A DNA stretch of 64,000 bases from Thauera sp. GDN1 (lineage in GTDB: Bacteria > Pseudomonadota > Gammaproteobacteria > Burkholderiales > Rhodocyclaceae): contig NZ_CP097870.1 in the NCBI RefSeq assembly GCF_029223545.1, forward strand, positions 62,001 to 126,000. Direction: 5' to 3'. This document shows, piece by piece, positions 41,739-50,973 of this stretch. The notes beneath the pieces are model-generated. The model was not told the origin of the DNA and searched no databases. It saw nothing but the letters and a program-made list of their open reading frames with translations. The stretch's first letter is position 1. Each line of letters starts with the position of its first letter. Made by a program: the position numbers and the translations under genes.

Positions 41739-41747
41739 GCGGCCCGC

Positions 41748-43148
41748 TCATTCGCTCAGCGCGGTGGTGAAGCGGCGCAGCAGCGGCCGCAGCAGATACA
41801 CCATCAGCGAGCGCTCCCCGGTCTTCACCATCACCGTGGTCTGCATGCCCGGCTGCAGGCGCAGGTCGCCCAGGCGTGCCTTCTGCTCCGGCGGCACCCG
41901 CACCCGCATCGTGTAGTGGCCCTCGCCGCTGCGCTGATCCACGATCACGTCCGCCGACACCACCTCCACCTGCCCCTGCACCACCGGGCGCTCGACGCGG
42001 CTGGCGTAGGCGTCGAAATGCACGTCCGCCGCCAGGCCGGCATGCAGGCGGTCGATGTGCTGGGGCTGCACGCGCGCCTCGACGACGAGCTCGTCGGCCT
42101 GCGGCACCACGTCCAGGATGCGCTCGCCGGGCTTGATCACGCCGCCGATGGTGTGGATGGCCAGATCGACCACCACCCCGCTGACCGGCGCCTTCAGCGC
42201 CAGGCGGTCGACGGTGTCGCGCTGCGCCGCCAGGCGCTCGCCGAGCACCGCCACCTCGCGCTGCACCTCGGCGAGCTGGGTCTCGACGTTGCGGCGGAAC
42301 TCGATCTCGAGCTGGGCGTCGCGCATGCGGAACTCCGACAGGCGCGCATTGGTGGCGGCAATGTTGGACAGGTCCTCGCTCTGCCGGCTCTGCACCTCGG
42401 CGAGCTGGCGCTCGATGTCGACCAGATGGTTGCGCGACACGAAGCCCTGGTCGTTGAGCTTGCGGTAGGAGGCGAGCTGCTCCTCGAACAGCGCCACCTG
42501 CTTCTCGCGTCCGCGGCGCAGGCTGCCGAGGCTGGCGAGCTGGCTCTCCAGGCCGCGCACCGATTCGCGCACGATGCGCTGCTCGCCTTCCAGCGCGCTG
42601 CGGCGCGAGGCGAACAGGTCTTCCTGCATGCGCAGCAGCTGCTCCACCGCGGGGTCGTCCGTCCCCGCCGCGGCGAGTTCGGGCGGGACGCGGATCGCCG
42701 CGGCGCCGTCGCGTTCGGCATCCAGGCGGGCGCGCATGGCGAGCGCGGTGTGCCACTGGCTGAGCGTGGCATTGAGCGCCGAGCGCGCCTGGGTCTCGTT
42801 GAGGATCAGCAGGTCCTCGCCGGCCTGCACCACCTGGCCTTCGCGCACCAGGATGCGCTCGACCACGCCGCCGCTCGGGTGGTCGATGCGCTTGCGGTTG
42901 GATTCCACCATCACCACCCCGGCGGCCGGGATGCCCTCGTCCAGCGGCGCCAGCGTCGCCCACAGCAGGAAGCCGCCGAAGCCCAGGGCGAGGATCCACA
43001 GTCCGCGGCGGATCACGCTGCGGTAGTCGGTGTCGGGAAACTGCACGGTCTCGCCGGCATGCAGCTCGAGCACGCCGGCCAGCGGGTGTGCCTTCGTCGC
43101 CGGCTGGCGATCGGCGGCATGCATGGATTGCGGGAAGTTGGTGCTCAT
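41748..43148 (-). CDS. Type I secretion membrane-fusion protein (HlyD/PrtE family)
   Basis: 466 residues. One transmembrane helix (about 48-68) after a short cytoplasmic tail is followed by the biotinyl-lipoyl half (GVVMVESNRKRIDHPSGGVV), long coiled-coil hairpins (about 95-290), and the HlyD C-terminal part (LKAPVSGVVVDLAIHTIGGV, QPGMQTTVMVKTGERS). The MFP bridges the ABC transporter and an outer-membrane TolC channel. Its start overlaps the ABC gene stop by four bases (ATGA), so expression is coupled. No TolC gene is in the window. Confidence 0.93.
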   Translation of the reverse strand: MSTNFPQSMHAADRQPATKAHPLAGVLELHAGETVQFPDTDYRSVIRRGLWILALGFGGFLLWATLAPLDEGIPAAGVVMVESNRKRIDHPSGGVVERILVREGQVVQAGEDLLILNETQARSALNATLSQWHTALAMRARLDAERDGAAAIRVPPELAAAGTDDPAVEQLLRMQEDLFASRRSALEGEQRIVRESVRGLESQLASLGSLRRGREKQVALFEEQLASYRKLNDQGFVSRNHLVDIERQLAEVQSRQSEDLSNIAATNARLSEFRMRDAQLEIEFRRNVETQLAEVQREVAVLGERLAAQRDTVDRLALKAPVSGVVVDLAIHTIGGVIKPGERILDVVPQADELVVEARVQPQHIDRLHAGLAADVHFDAYASRVERPVVQGQVEVVSADVIVDQRSGEGHYTMRVRVPPEQKARLGDLRLQPGMQTTVMVKTGERSLMVYLLRPLLRRFTTALSE

Positions 43149-44887
43149 GCCGCGGCCTCCTCCTCGATCCGCGCCTGGGGTCCGGCGCCGGCGGCGCGTG
43201 CCAGCGCCGGCATGGACTTGAAGATCGCGTCGCGCGGGCCGTAGGCCTTGATCGCGCCGTCGGCGAGGATCATCACCGCGTCGGCGATGGCGAGCAGGTT
43301 GAGGCGGTGGGTCATCACGAACACCGTGCTGCGCGCGCGGCGGAGGTCCTGCAGCGCGGCCAGCAGCGCGGCGTCGCCGGCCTCGTCGAGGTTGGCGTTG
43401 GGCTCGTCGAGCACCACCAGCGCCGGGGAGCCGTACAGCGCGCGCGCCAGGCCGATGCGCTGGCGCTGGCCGCCCGACAGCGCCAGCCCGCGCTCGCCGA
43501 TCGGCGTGTCGTAGCCCTCGGGCAGGTGCAGGATCATGTCGTGCACGCCGGCGCGGCGCGCCGCCTCGACGATGCGGGCGTCGTCGCGCTCGCCGAAGCG
43601 GGCGATGTTCTCCGCCACCGTGCCCTCGAACAGCTCGACGTCCTGCGGCAGGTAGCCGAGCCAGGGGCCGAGTTCCTCCTTGTCCCACTTCGCGAGTTTG
43701 GCGTTGTCCAGGCGCAGGCTGCCGGCGAGCGGCGGCCACACGCCGACCAGGCCGCGCGCCAGGCTGGACTTGCCCGAGGCGCTCGGCCCGATCACCGCCA
43801 CCAGCATGCCCGGCTTGGCGCCGAAGGAAACGCCCTTGACCACCGGGTTGCGGCTGCCGGGCGCGGCCAGCACCAGATTGTCGGCGAGCACGAGGCCCTG
43901 CGGGCGCGGCAGCGCGGTGCGCTCGCGCGCGGCCGGCGCGCCGGACAGAAGTTCGGCCAGGCGGGCATGGGCGCCGCGCGCCGACACCGTGCTGCGCCAG
44001 GTGCCGATCGCCAGGTCCACCGGCGCCAGCGCGCGTCCGAGCAGGATGGAGCCGGCGATCATGCCGCCGGCGGTGAGCTGGTTGTCCAGCACCAGCAGCG
44101 CGCCCAGGCCGAGGATGCCGGACTGCGCGAGCAGGCGGGTGAAGCGGCTCGCCGCGCCGACCCAGGCGGCACGCTCGCTGGCCTCGGCCTGCAGGCGCAG
44201 CACCCCGGCCTGGCGGACCTGCCAGCGCCGGCGCAGGTTGCCGAGCATGCCCATGGCCTCGATCACCTCGGCGTTGCGCAGATTGCTGCCGGCGTAGTTG
44301 CCGGCGGCGGTGGCGAGCCGGTTGGCCTCGCCCAGCGGCGCCGCGGTGAGCTTCTCGTTGGCCCACGCCAGCGCCACCAGCAGCGCCGCCGCCACCAGCC
44401 CGAACAGGCCCAGCCAGGGGCTGAGCAGGAAGATCACGGCCAGGTAGATCGGCGCCCACGGCGCGTCGAAGAAGGCGAGCAGGCCCTTGCCGGTGAGGAA
44501 CTGGCGCAGGTTGCTCAGATCTCCCAGCGCCTGCCCGGGGTTGCCGCTGCGGCTGCCGAGGTAGCGGCGGAAGGCGGCGTCGAACACCTGCCCGCCCAGG
44601 CGCAGGTCCAGCGCCGAGCTGGCGCGCACCAGCACCCGCGAGCGCACCCACTCCAGCGCCGCCTCCAGCGCATACACGCCGACCATGATCAGGGTCAGCA
44701 TCAGCAGCGTGAACTCGTTACGGCTGGACAGCACGCGGTCGTAGACCTGCAGCATGTACAGCGTCGGCATCAGCATCAGCAGGTTGATGACGAAGCTGAA
44801 GCTGCCGACGGCGAGGAACACGCCGCGCAGGGCCTGCAGCGCGCTGCGCAAGGGATTCGAGGCGGGGGCGGGGGATGCGGCGTTCAT
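43145..44887 (-). CDS. Type I secretion ABC transporter (PrtD/AprD-like)
   Basis: 580 residues. Six transmembrane helices precede the nucleotide-binding domain: Walker A GPSASGKSSLARGL, signature [17 protein letters not shown], Walker B ALVVLDEPNANLD and the H-loop MTHRL. There is no N-terminal C39 peptidase domain, so RTX-type, uncleaved substrates are expected. The RTX protein encoded immediately upstream (45003-45935) is the obvious cargo. Confidence 0.94.
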   Translation of the reverse strand: MNAASPAPASNPLRSALQALRGVFLAVGSFSFVINLLMLMPTLYMLQVYDRVLSSRNEFTLLMLTLIMVGVYALEAALEWVRSRVLVRASSALDLRLGGQVFDAAFRRYLGSRSGNPGQALGDLSNLRQFLTGKGLLAFFDAPWAPIYLAVIFLLSPWLGLFGLVAAALLVALAWANEKLTAAPLGEANRLATAAGNYAGSNLRNAEVIEAMGMLGNLRRRWQVRQAGVLRLQAEASERAAWVGAASRFTRLLAQSGILGLGALLVLDNQLTAGGMIAGSILLGRALAPVDLAIGTWRSTVSARGAHARLAELLSGAPAARERTALPRPQGLVLADNLVLAAPGSRNPVVKGVSFGAKPGMLVAVIGPSASGKSSLARGLVGVWPPLAGSLRLDNAKLAKWDKEELGPWLGYLPQDVELFEGTVAENIARFGERDDARIVEAARRAGVHDMILHLPEGYDTPIGERGLALSGGQRQRIGLARALYGSPALVVLDEPNANLDEAGDAALLAALQDLRRARSTVFVMTHRLNLLAIADAVMILADGAIKAYGPRDAIFKSMPALARAAGAGPQARIEEEAAA

Positions 44888-44950
44888 GGCGGCAGACTGT
44901 AGCGGAGGGGCCCGCAGCGCATGCGGCAATAGCGCACGAGGCGCACGAAA

Positions 44951-44976
44951 AAAGCCGACGCGCGGGCGTCGGCTTT
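44951..44976 (-). terminator. Intrinsic terminator between RTX substrate and its transporter
   Basis: An 11-bp stem (AAAGCCGACGC/GCGTCGGCTTT) with a four-base loop, followed on the minus strand by a run of six T. It lies 27 bases after the RTX stop codon, so most transcription should stop there. Transporter genes would then be expressed at a lower level by read-through or from their own promoter. Confidence 0.88.
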
Positions 44977-45002
44977 CGGGGGGTGCAGCTGGTCGCTGCG
45001 GA

Positions 45003-45935
45003 TCAGACGAAGTTGAACTCGACGTGGTTCCAAACATCCTCGCCGCCGGCATAGCCGAGCAGGGTGATGGACATGCCGTCGTCGAGGGTCAGGCGGGTGT
45101 CGTCGCCCGCAGCACCGCCGAATTCCGCGACATCGACGTCGAACTGGGCCTTGAAGGCGTCCGTCAGCGCTTGCTTCTCCGCGTCGCTGAGGGTCGTGAC
45201 GTCGCCTTCCACATCGACCGTGAAGAAGAGCTTGTCGCTCTTCTCAGGCTCGGTCTGGTTGACCTGGAAGTCGGTGATGGTGTCCTTGCCGTCCGTGCTG
45301 CTTACGGTCGTCTCGCCGCCCCAGTCGTAGCTATCGTCCAGATCCCAGTAGCTGCGGGTCTGGGTGGCCTTGCCCTTGGTCCAGCTGAAGCTCTCTACGT
45401 CGCCGAAGATCGCGTCGAGGTCCTGCTGCACGCCGTCGACCAGGATGTGCGGCTGGCTGCCGTCGAGGTCGTTCTGGTTGAGTCCGATGGTGATCTCGCC
45501 TTCCCAGCCGAAGTGCTCCGCCAGGCCCTTCCAGCCGTCGTCACCGCCGAACACCAGGTAGTTCAGCCAGGCAGTGTAGGTGGTGGACAGCGTGCTTTGG
45601 CTGTCGAGGCTCACGCCCAGGTCGGTGAGGTAGGCGGCGTAGCTCTGCGGGGCACTGGCCGCAGCGCCGACTTCGAGGGTGTAGCTGTACTTGAACGTGT
45701 CGGCGCCGTTGCCGCCGGTCAGCGTGTCGTCGCCTGCGCCGCCGATGAGCGTGTCATCGCCGTTGCCAGCATCGATGGTGTCATTGCCACCTAGACCATC
45801 GAATACATCCATGCCTGCAGTCGCGTTGTGACCATCCTTTCCGCCTACGGACGCCAGACTGGTCGTGCTGTCTGCATCCTCGGTACCGACGAAAAGCTCG
45901 ACACCGTCTTCTTTCTCAACGAACGTGAATGCCAT
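45003..45935 (-). CDS. RTX-type type I secretion substrate
   Basis: 310 residues, strongly acidic. Four calcium-binding nonapeptide units lie at about 54-85 (DGLGGNDTIDAGNGDDTLIG, then GAGDDTLTGGNGADTF). The rest is a beta-rich domain of no recognised function, with several Trp/Tyr-rich motifs (WDLDDSYDWGG). It ends VEFNFV, a hydrophobic C-terminus like type I secretion signals. The start at 45935 (MAFTF) is favoured over 45962 by AGGAGAAGAGGAA just upstream. Extracellular enzyme, adhesin or surface-layer protein are all possible. The terminator and transporter genes lie just downstream. Confidence 0.87.
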   Translation of the reverse strand: MAFTFVEKEDGVELFVGTEDADSTTSLASVGGKDGHNATAGMDVFDGLGGNDTIDAGNGDDTLIGGAGDDTLTGGNGADTFKYSYTLEVGAAASAPQSYAAYLTDLGVSLDSQSTLSTTYTAWLNYLVFGGDDGWKGLAEHFGWEGEITIGLNQNDLDGSQPHILVDGVQQDLDAIFGDVESFSWTKGKATQTRSYWDLDDSYDWGGETTVSSTDGKDTITDFQVNQTEPEKSDKLFFTVDVEGDVTTLSDAEKQALTDAFKAQFDVDVAEFGGAAGDDTRLTLDDGMSITLLGYAGGEDVWNHVEFNFV

Positions 45936-45949
45936 TTCCTCTTCTCCTG

Positions 45950-46258
45950 TCAGTTTCGCCATGAAGTGACTTCAATGCGCGAGTCGGTCATGCGTACGGC
46001 AATGCCTGTGCACCCACACCGTGGCTCTTTTCTCACCACCCGGCCGCTGCAATGCATGTGCATCGGTCCGAGCGGGGTACTCATGTCGATGTCGAAGCGC
46101 ACATCCGCCTCCGCGCCGACGTCCTCCTCCAGTTCCAGGAACACGCCCTCGTCGCTGACATCGCGCGTCCACCCCCGCAGCGCGCCCAGCTTCACCGGCC
46201 AGGTCACGCGGACCCGTTCGTGTGCGCGTTTGCAGAAGGGCTCGGATCGCGTGTTCAT
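45950..46258 (-). CDS. PilZ-domain (c-di-GMP receptor) protein
   Basis: 102 residues, a single PilZ domain. The c-di-GMP-binding RxxxR occurs as RAHERVRVTWPV and the second motif as DVSDEGVFLE (D/NxSxxG). Such proteins bind c-di-GMP and act through partners. Only about 15 bases separate it from the RTX gene start, so secretion or adhesion may be tied to c-di-GMP. It contains three cysteines, CSGR and RCGCTG, unusual for PilZ. Confidence 0.88.
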   Translation of the reverse strand: MNTRSEPFCKRAHERVRVTWPVKLGALRGWTRDVSDEGVFLELEEDVGAEADVRFDIDMSTPLGPMHMHCSGRVVRKEPRCGCTGIAVRMTDSRIEVTSWRN

Positions 46259-46510
46259 GGGGTGGAAGTGTGCTGATGCGCGCCTGCCCCGGCATCGGCG
46301 GAGGCTCCCGATCTCGCCCCCACGGATGTCCCGCCCGGCAGCGGGAGAAACGGCGGACTCCTCCTGCGGCAGGCAGGAGGTTTGTCCTGCATGCGTGAAA
46401 TGGCGCCCGAGGCGGGCGTGGACGGGCGAGCGGCCGACGTGGGTCGGCCGCTGCGGGGTTGCGATGGAGGCGCGGCGCGGGCAGGCCGTGAGGCTGCCTC
46501 GCGCGGGGGA

Positions 46511-47242
46511 TCAGCCCGGGAGCGGCATGCCGCCGCCGAGGCGGTCGCGCTGGCGCTGCACGCCGGAGGCGTGCTCCAGGCGGTCGCCCAGGCGGTGCTC
46601 GAAGGCGTAGGCGAGCAGCCCGTTACGGCCGGCGACGCCGAACTTGTCGTAGATCGAGGTGAGGTGGTTGCGCAGCGTGCTTTCGCTGATGTGCAGCCGG
46701 CGTGCGATCGCCTTGCCGGGCTCGGCGCTGTGGCGCAGCAGGCAGACGAGGATGTCCTGCTCGCGCTCGGTGAGTTCGGCGAGGCGTTCGGCGATCGGGT
46801 CGCTGTGCGCGCCGGCGCTCTGGCGCGAGAAGGCGACGAAGATGCGCCCGGTGGCTTCGCGGTCGAGCCAGATCTGCCCGGCGCGCACCTTTTCCAGCGC
46901 GGTGAGGAAGAGTTCGGGGGCGACGTCGCTGCCGATGACGCCGCGCGCGCCGGCAAGCACCGCGCGGTCCTGCAGCATGCGGTCGGCGAGGCGGCTGAGC
47001 AGCAGCACCGGTACCTGGCGGGCGTGGGCGTGCAGGGCTTCGACCGCGGCCAGCACCTGCTCGGGCGCGAAGTCGATGTCGAGCAGGACGAGATCGGCGT
47101 GAGCCTGGCTGACGACTTGCGGCAGGGCGTCGAAACCCTGCGCGGTCCCGACCAGCATGAAGCGCTGCGGATGCTGGGCGAGCAAGGCCTCGATGCCGTG
47201 GAGCATCAGGCGGAAATTGCTGACCAGAAAAACGCGAACCAT
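46511..47242 (-). CDS. NarL/FixJ-type response regulator (LuxR HTH)
   Basis: 243 residues. The receiver domain has VLLDID with the likely phosphorylated Asp at about residue 55. The LuxR-type HTH follows: LTEREQDILVCLLRHSAEPG, then ARRLHISESTLRNHLTSIYD. The conserved Lys near residue 105 is replaced in SDVAPEL, and the first acidic residues are absent (VFLVSNFRLM), so phosphorylation may be atypical. No histidine kinase is adjacent. It is upstream of PilZ-RTX on the same strand and may regulate them. Confidence 0.88.
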   Translation of the reverse strand: MVRVFLVSNFRLMLHGIEALLAQHPQRFMLVGTAQGFDALPQVVSQAHADLVLLDIDFAPEQVLAAVEALHAHARQVPVLLLSRLADRMLQDRAVLAGARGVIGSDVAPELFLTALEKVRAGQIWLDREATGRIFVAFSRQSAGAHSDPIAERLAELTEREQDILVCLLRHSAEPGKAIARRLHISESTLRNHLTSIYDKFGVAGRNGLLAYAFEHRLGDRLEHASGVQRQRDRLGGGMPLPG

Positions 47243-47378
47243 CGATGTCGCCCCGTGAGCTGCCGAATGTCATGCCCTGCCCGGCCGGACACCGGGAGCA
47301 CCGGCCCGATGCTTGCATAAGGTGGACCGGGTCAAAAGCCATGATGGGCAACGGGTGTGACAAATTCGCCGTTCCGCG

Positions 47379-47422
47379 CCAGTTATCGGCACCGGCCCGC
47401 CGTGGCGGGCGCCGATAACTGG
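47379..47422. repeat. 44-nt strong hairpin with perfect 12-bp arms
   Basis: CCAGTTATCGGC (47379-47390) and GCCGATAACTGG (47411-47422) enclose a nested GC-rich stem (GGCCCGCC/GGCGGGC). It lies 14 bases after the radical SAM stop codon and about 140 bases upstream of the response regulator. There is no T run, so termination is uncertain; an operator or RNA-stabilising structure is also possible. Confidence 0.75.
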
Positions 47423-47435
47423 CCCACGGCGAGGC

Positions 47436-49412
47436 TCAACCCTCCAGCGCGCGCGCGATGAAGTGCCTGGCCACGCGCGGGCGCGGCACCTTGTCCTCGA
47501 ACCAGCTGCGCACGTCGGTATCGAGCCCGATGCCGTGCATGTAGTTGTACAGCGCCTTGTTGAGCGCGCGGCCGAGGCGGTCGTGGTCGACACCGGTGGG
47601 GTCGATGAAGCCGACGTCGTTCTTCGCGAAGGTCACCTCGGGCAGCGGCTTCAGGGTGACGCCGAACTCCTCCGGGTGCTTGCCCACCGGCGAATGCACG
47701 GTGCATGCGAAGCGGTGGAAGAAGCCGGACTGGATGCAGCCGGCGGCGAACAGCTGGCGCACGTATTCGAGCGCATCCACGGTGTCGTGCACGGTCTGGG
47801 TCGGGAAGCCGTACATCAGGTAGGCGTGCACCAGCACCCCGGCCGCGGTGAAGGCGTGGGTGACGCGCGCCACCTGCTCCACCGACACGCCCTTCTTCAT
47901 CAGCTGCAGCAGGCGGTCCGAGGCGACCTCCAGCCCGCCGGAGACCGCGATGCAGCCGCTGTCGGCGAGCAGCTGGCAGAGCTCGGGGGTGAAGGACTTC
48001 TCGAAGCGGATGTTGCCCCACCACGAGATCGCGACGCCGCGGCGCAGCAGCTCCTCGGCGAGCGCGCGCAAGGCCTTGGGCGGCGCGGCCTCGTCCACGA
48101 AGTGGAAGCCGGTCTGCCCGGTCTCGGCGATGATGGCCTCGATGCGGTCGACCAGCAGGGTGGCGGCGGCGCCGTCGTAGCGCCCGATGTAATCCAGGCT
48201 GATGTCGCAGAAGGTGCACTTCTTCCAGTAGCAGCCGTGGGCCACGGTGAGCTTGTTCCAGCGCCCGTCCGACCACAGCCGGTGCATCGGGTTGAGCATG
48301 TCGAGCACCGACAGGTAGCCGTCCAGCGGCAGGCCGTCCCACGTCGGGGTGCCGACCTCGGCGAAGGGGACGTCGGGTTCGGCGAGGTTGATGTAGCGGA
48401 CTTGCGCGGTGTCCGGGTCGCGCACGAAGGTGCGCACCAGGCGCGACCTGCCGCGCCTGCCCCGCAGGTGCTCGAGCAGCGCCAGCAGCGGGCGCTCGCC
48501 GTCGTCCAGCGTGACGTAGTCGAAATGATCGAACACCCGCGGCTCGGCCAGCTCGCGCAGCTCGGTATTGACGAAGCCGCCGCCGAGCACGGTGACGATC
48601 TCCGGATGCGCGGCCTTGATCGCCTGCGCGATGCGGAAGGCGCCGTAGACCGAGCCGGGGAAGGGCGTGGAGACGAGAACCAGTTGCGGCCGGTGGCGGG
48701 CGATGGCCTCCAGGGTGAGTTCGCGCAGGTAGTCGTCCACCAGCGTCGGCTTGGCGGCCAGCGCGGCGGCGAGGGGCTCGAAGGTCGGCTGGCTCATCGC
48801 CAGCGACTCGGCATAGCGCACGAACTCGAAGCGGGGGTCGACCGCGTCGCGCAGGATGTCGGCGAGCTCGTTGAGGTACAGCGTCGCCAGGTGGCGCGCG
48901 CGGTCTGCCAGGCCGAGCGCGCCGAAGGCCCAGGCGAGCGGGTCGCCGCCCTCGGGGTCGTCGGGGTCGACATAGGCGTCGACCGCATCGTAGCGCGGAC
49001 CCTCGGGCAGGAAGGTCCGGCTGGCGATGCGGTGGGCGATGGTCGGGTCGCGGCCCTGCAGGAAGGCGATGGTGGGGCCGACGGTGTAGCGGTAGCGCGC
49101 GAAGTGCTCGATGAAGCCCTGCACCAGCGGCGTGCGCCGCTTCTTCGGCAGGGCCTCGGCGCAGGCGCGGATGTCGTCCAGGCCGGCGGGCGAGAGCAGG
49201 CGCAGCACCAGCTTCAGCGCCAGGTCCTCCTGCACCGCGTCCACGCCGCGCGAGCGCAGGAAGCCGGTGAGGTAGGCGGTGGACGGGTACGGCGTGTTGA
49301 GCTGCGTCATCGGCGGGATGACGGAGAGCACGCGCAGCGCGCCGGCGGCCTGCCCGGTGGCGGCGGGCGGCGCGGTGGTTTCTGATGGGGTGGGCGGCGC
49401 GGTGGCGGACAT
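47436..49412 (-). CDS. B12-binding-type radical SAM protein
   Basis: 658 residues. Residues about 25-320 include a cobalamin-binding-like region (VLVSTPFPGSVYGAFRIAQA, VTVLGGGFVNTEL). The radical SAM cluster motif is GCYWKKCTFCD, with Cys394, Cys399 and Cys402, giving a CX4CX2C spacing instead of the usual CX3CX2C. GGLEVASDRLLQLMKKGVS belongs to the TIM-barrel core. Reaction and substrate are unknown; families of this type carry out methylations or rearrangements. The N-terminal 25 residues are Pro/Ala/Thr-rich and probably disordered. It is encoded 41 bases downstream of amn. Confidence 0.85.
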   Translation of the reverse strand: MSATAPPTPSETTAPPAATGQAAGALRVLSVIPPMTQLNTPYPSTAYLTGFLRSRGVDAVQEDLALKLVLRLLSPAGLDDIRACAEALPKKRRTPLVQGFIEHFARYRYTVGPTIAFLQGRDPTIAHRIASRTFLPEGPRYDAVDAYVDPDDPEGGDPLAWAFGALGLADRARHLATLYLNELADILRDAVDPRFEFVRYAESLAMSQPTFEPLAAALAAKPTLVDDYLRELTLEAIARHRPQLVLVSTPFPGSVYGAFRIAQAIKAAHPEIVTVLGGGFVNTELRELAEPRVFDHFDYVTLDDGERPLLALLEHLRGRRGRSRLVRTFVRDPDTAQVRYINLAEPDVPFAEVGTPTWDGLPLDGYLSVLDMLNPMHRLWSDGRWNKLTVAHGCYWKKCTFCDISLDYIGRYDGAAATLLVDRIEAIIAETGQTGFHFVDEAAPPKALRALAEELLRRGVAISWWGNIRFEKSFTPELCQLLADSGCIAVSGGLEVASDRLLQLMKKGVSVEQVARVTHAFTAAGVLVHAYLMYGFPTQTVHDTVDALEYVRQLFAAGCIQSGFFHRFACTVHSPVGKHPEEFGVTLKPLPEVTFAKNDVGFIDPTGVDHDRLGRALNKALYNYMHGIGLDTDVRSWFEDKVPRPRVARHFIARALEG

Positions 49413-49453
49413 GGCGGATCGATTCGGGTGGGCGCGCGAGGATGCCGCAGCCG

Positions 49454-50953
49454 CTACTGGAACGCCACCTCGGCGAAGCTGCGCAGCTTGCGGCTGTGCA
49501 GGCGGTCGACGCCCTGCTCGCGCAGCTGCTCGAGCGCGCGGATGCCGATGCGCAGGTGCTGGTCGACGCGCTCGCGGTAGAACTTGTCGGCCATGCCGGG
49601 CAGCTTGATCTCGCCGTGCAGCGGCTTGTCGCTGACGCACAGCAGGGTGCCGTAGGGCACGCGGAAGCGGAAACCGTTGGCGGCGATGGTGGCGGACTCC
49701 ATGTCCAGCGCCACCGCGCGGCTCTGGCTGAAGCGGCGCTCGGGGCTAGTCGACATGCCGTGCGAGGGCAGCAGCTCCCAGTTGCGGTTGTCGGTGCTGG
49801 CGACGGTGCCGGTACGCATCAGGCGCTTGAGCTCGTAGCCGGACAACTGCGTGACCTCGGCCACCGCGGCCTCGAGCGCCACCTGCACCTCGGCGAGCGG
49901 CGGGATCGGCACCCAGGGCGGCAGCTCTTCGTCGAGCACGTGGTCCTCGCGCACGTAGCCGTGGGCGAGCACGTAGTCGCCCAGGTGCTGGCTGTTGCGC
50001 AGCCCGGCGCAGTGGCCGAGCATGATCCACGCATGGGGGCGGAGCACCGCGATGTGGTCGGTGATGGTCTTGGCGTTGGCCGGGCCGACGCCGATATTGA
50101 CCATGGTGATGCCGCCGCGGTCGCCGCGCACCAGGTGGTAGGCCGGCATCTGCGGCAGGCGCGGCGGCGGGTTGCCCTCGGCGTCCTCGGCCTGTGGCGG
50201 AAGGTCGGCGCGGCGTGTGACCACGTTGCCCGGCTCGACGAAGGCCTCGTAGCCGTGGCCGGAGGCGGTATCGGCCATGAGCTCGCGGCCGAGGCGGATG
50301 AACTCGTCGATGTAGAACTGGTAGTTGGTGAACAGCACGAAGTTCTGGAAGTGCGCCGGCCGCGTGCCGGTGTAGTGGCGCAGCCGGTGCAGCGAGTAAT
50401 CCACCCGCGGCGCGGTGAACAGCGCCAGCGGATGAGGCTCGCCCGGGCCGGGCTCGAAGGTGCCGTTGGCGATGCCGTCGTCCATCGCGCCGAGATCGGG
50501 CAGGTCGAAGTGGTCGCGCAGCAGGCGGCGGCGCGCGGGGCCGAGGTGGCCTTCCAGGTAGTCGTGCTCGGGCAGGGCGAAATGCACCGGGATCGGCTGC
50601 GTGCTGCTGCCCACCTGCAGCGCCACGCCGTGGTTCTCCACCAGCAAGCGGAACTGCTCCAGGTAGTAGTCGGCGAACAGGTCCGGTCGCGTCAGCGTGG
50701 TCTCGAACACGCCCGGCCCGGCGACGAAACCGTAGGACAGGCGCGAATCCGCGCGCGCCACGGTGTCGGTGCGCACGCGCAGCAGCGGATAGCAGGCACG
50801 CACGTGGCGGCCGACGTCGGCGCCATCGACGTAGTGCTGCAGGCCGCGGCGCAGGTGGTCGACCGCGAGGTCGTAGATCTCGTGCACCCGGGTCAATGCC
50901 GCCGCCGGATCGGCGAAATCCTCGACGTCGAACTGGGGGGCGTGGCCGTCCAT
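49454..50953 (-). CDS. amn: AMP nucleosidase
   Basis: 499 residues. It hydrolyses AMP to adenine and ribose 5-phosphate. The N-terminal Amn-specific domain (about 1-190, VPVHFALPEHDYLEGH) precedes the nucleoside-phosphorylase-like domain with MVNIGVGPANAKTITDHIAV, HAWIMLGHCAGLR and LDMESATIAANGFRFRVPYG. Length agrees with E. coli Amn. The ATG at 50953 follows the enoyl-CoA hydratase gene by 20 bases. Confidence 0.95.
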   Translation of the reverse strand: MDGHAPQFDVEDFADPAAALTRVHEIYDLAVDHLRRGLQHYVDGADVGRHVRACYPLLRVRTDTVARADSRLSYGFVAGPGVFETTLTRPDLFADYYLEQFRLLVENHGVALQVGSSTQPIPVHFALPEHDYLEGHLGPARRRLLRDHFDLPDLGAMDDGIANGTFEPGPGEPHPLALFTAPRVDYSLHRLRHYTGTRPAHFQNFVLFTNYQFYIDEFIRLGRELMADTASGHGYEAFVEPGNVVTRRADLPPQAEDAEGNPPPRLPQMPAYHLVRGDRGGITMVNIGVGPANAKTITDHIAVLRPHAWIMLGHCAGLRNSQHLGDYVLAHGYVREDHVLDEELPPWVPIPPLAEVQVALEAAVAEVTQLSGYELKRLMRTGTVASTDNRNWELLPSHGMSTSPERRFSQSRAVALDMESATIAANGFRFRVPYGTLLCVSDKPLHGEIKLPGMADKFYRERVDQHLRIGIRALEQLREQGVDRLHSRKLRSFAEVAFQ

Positions 50954-50973
50954 CGTTTGCGTGTGCTCGTGGT

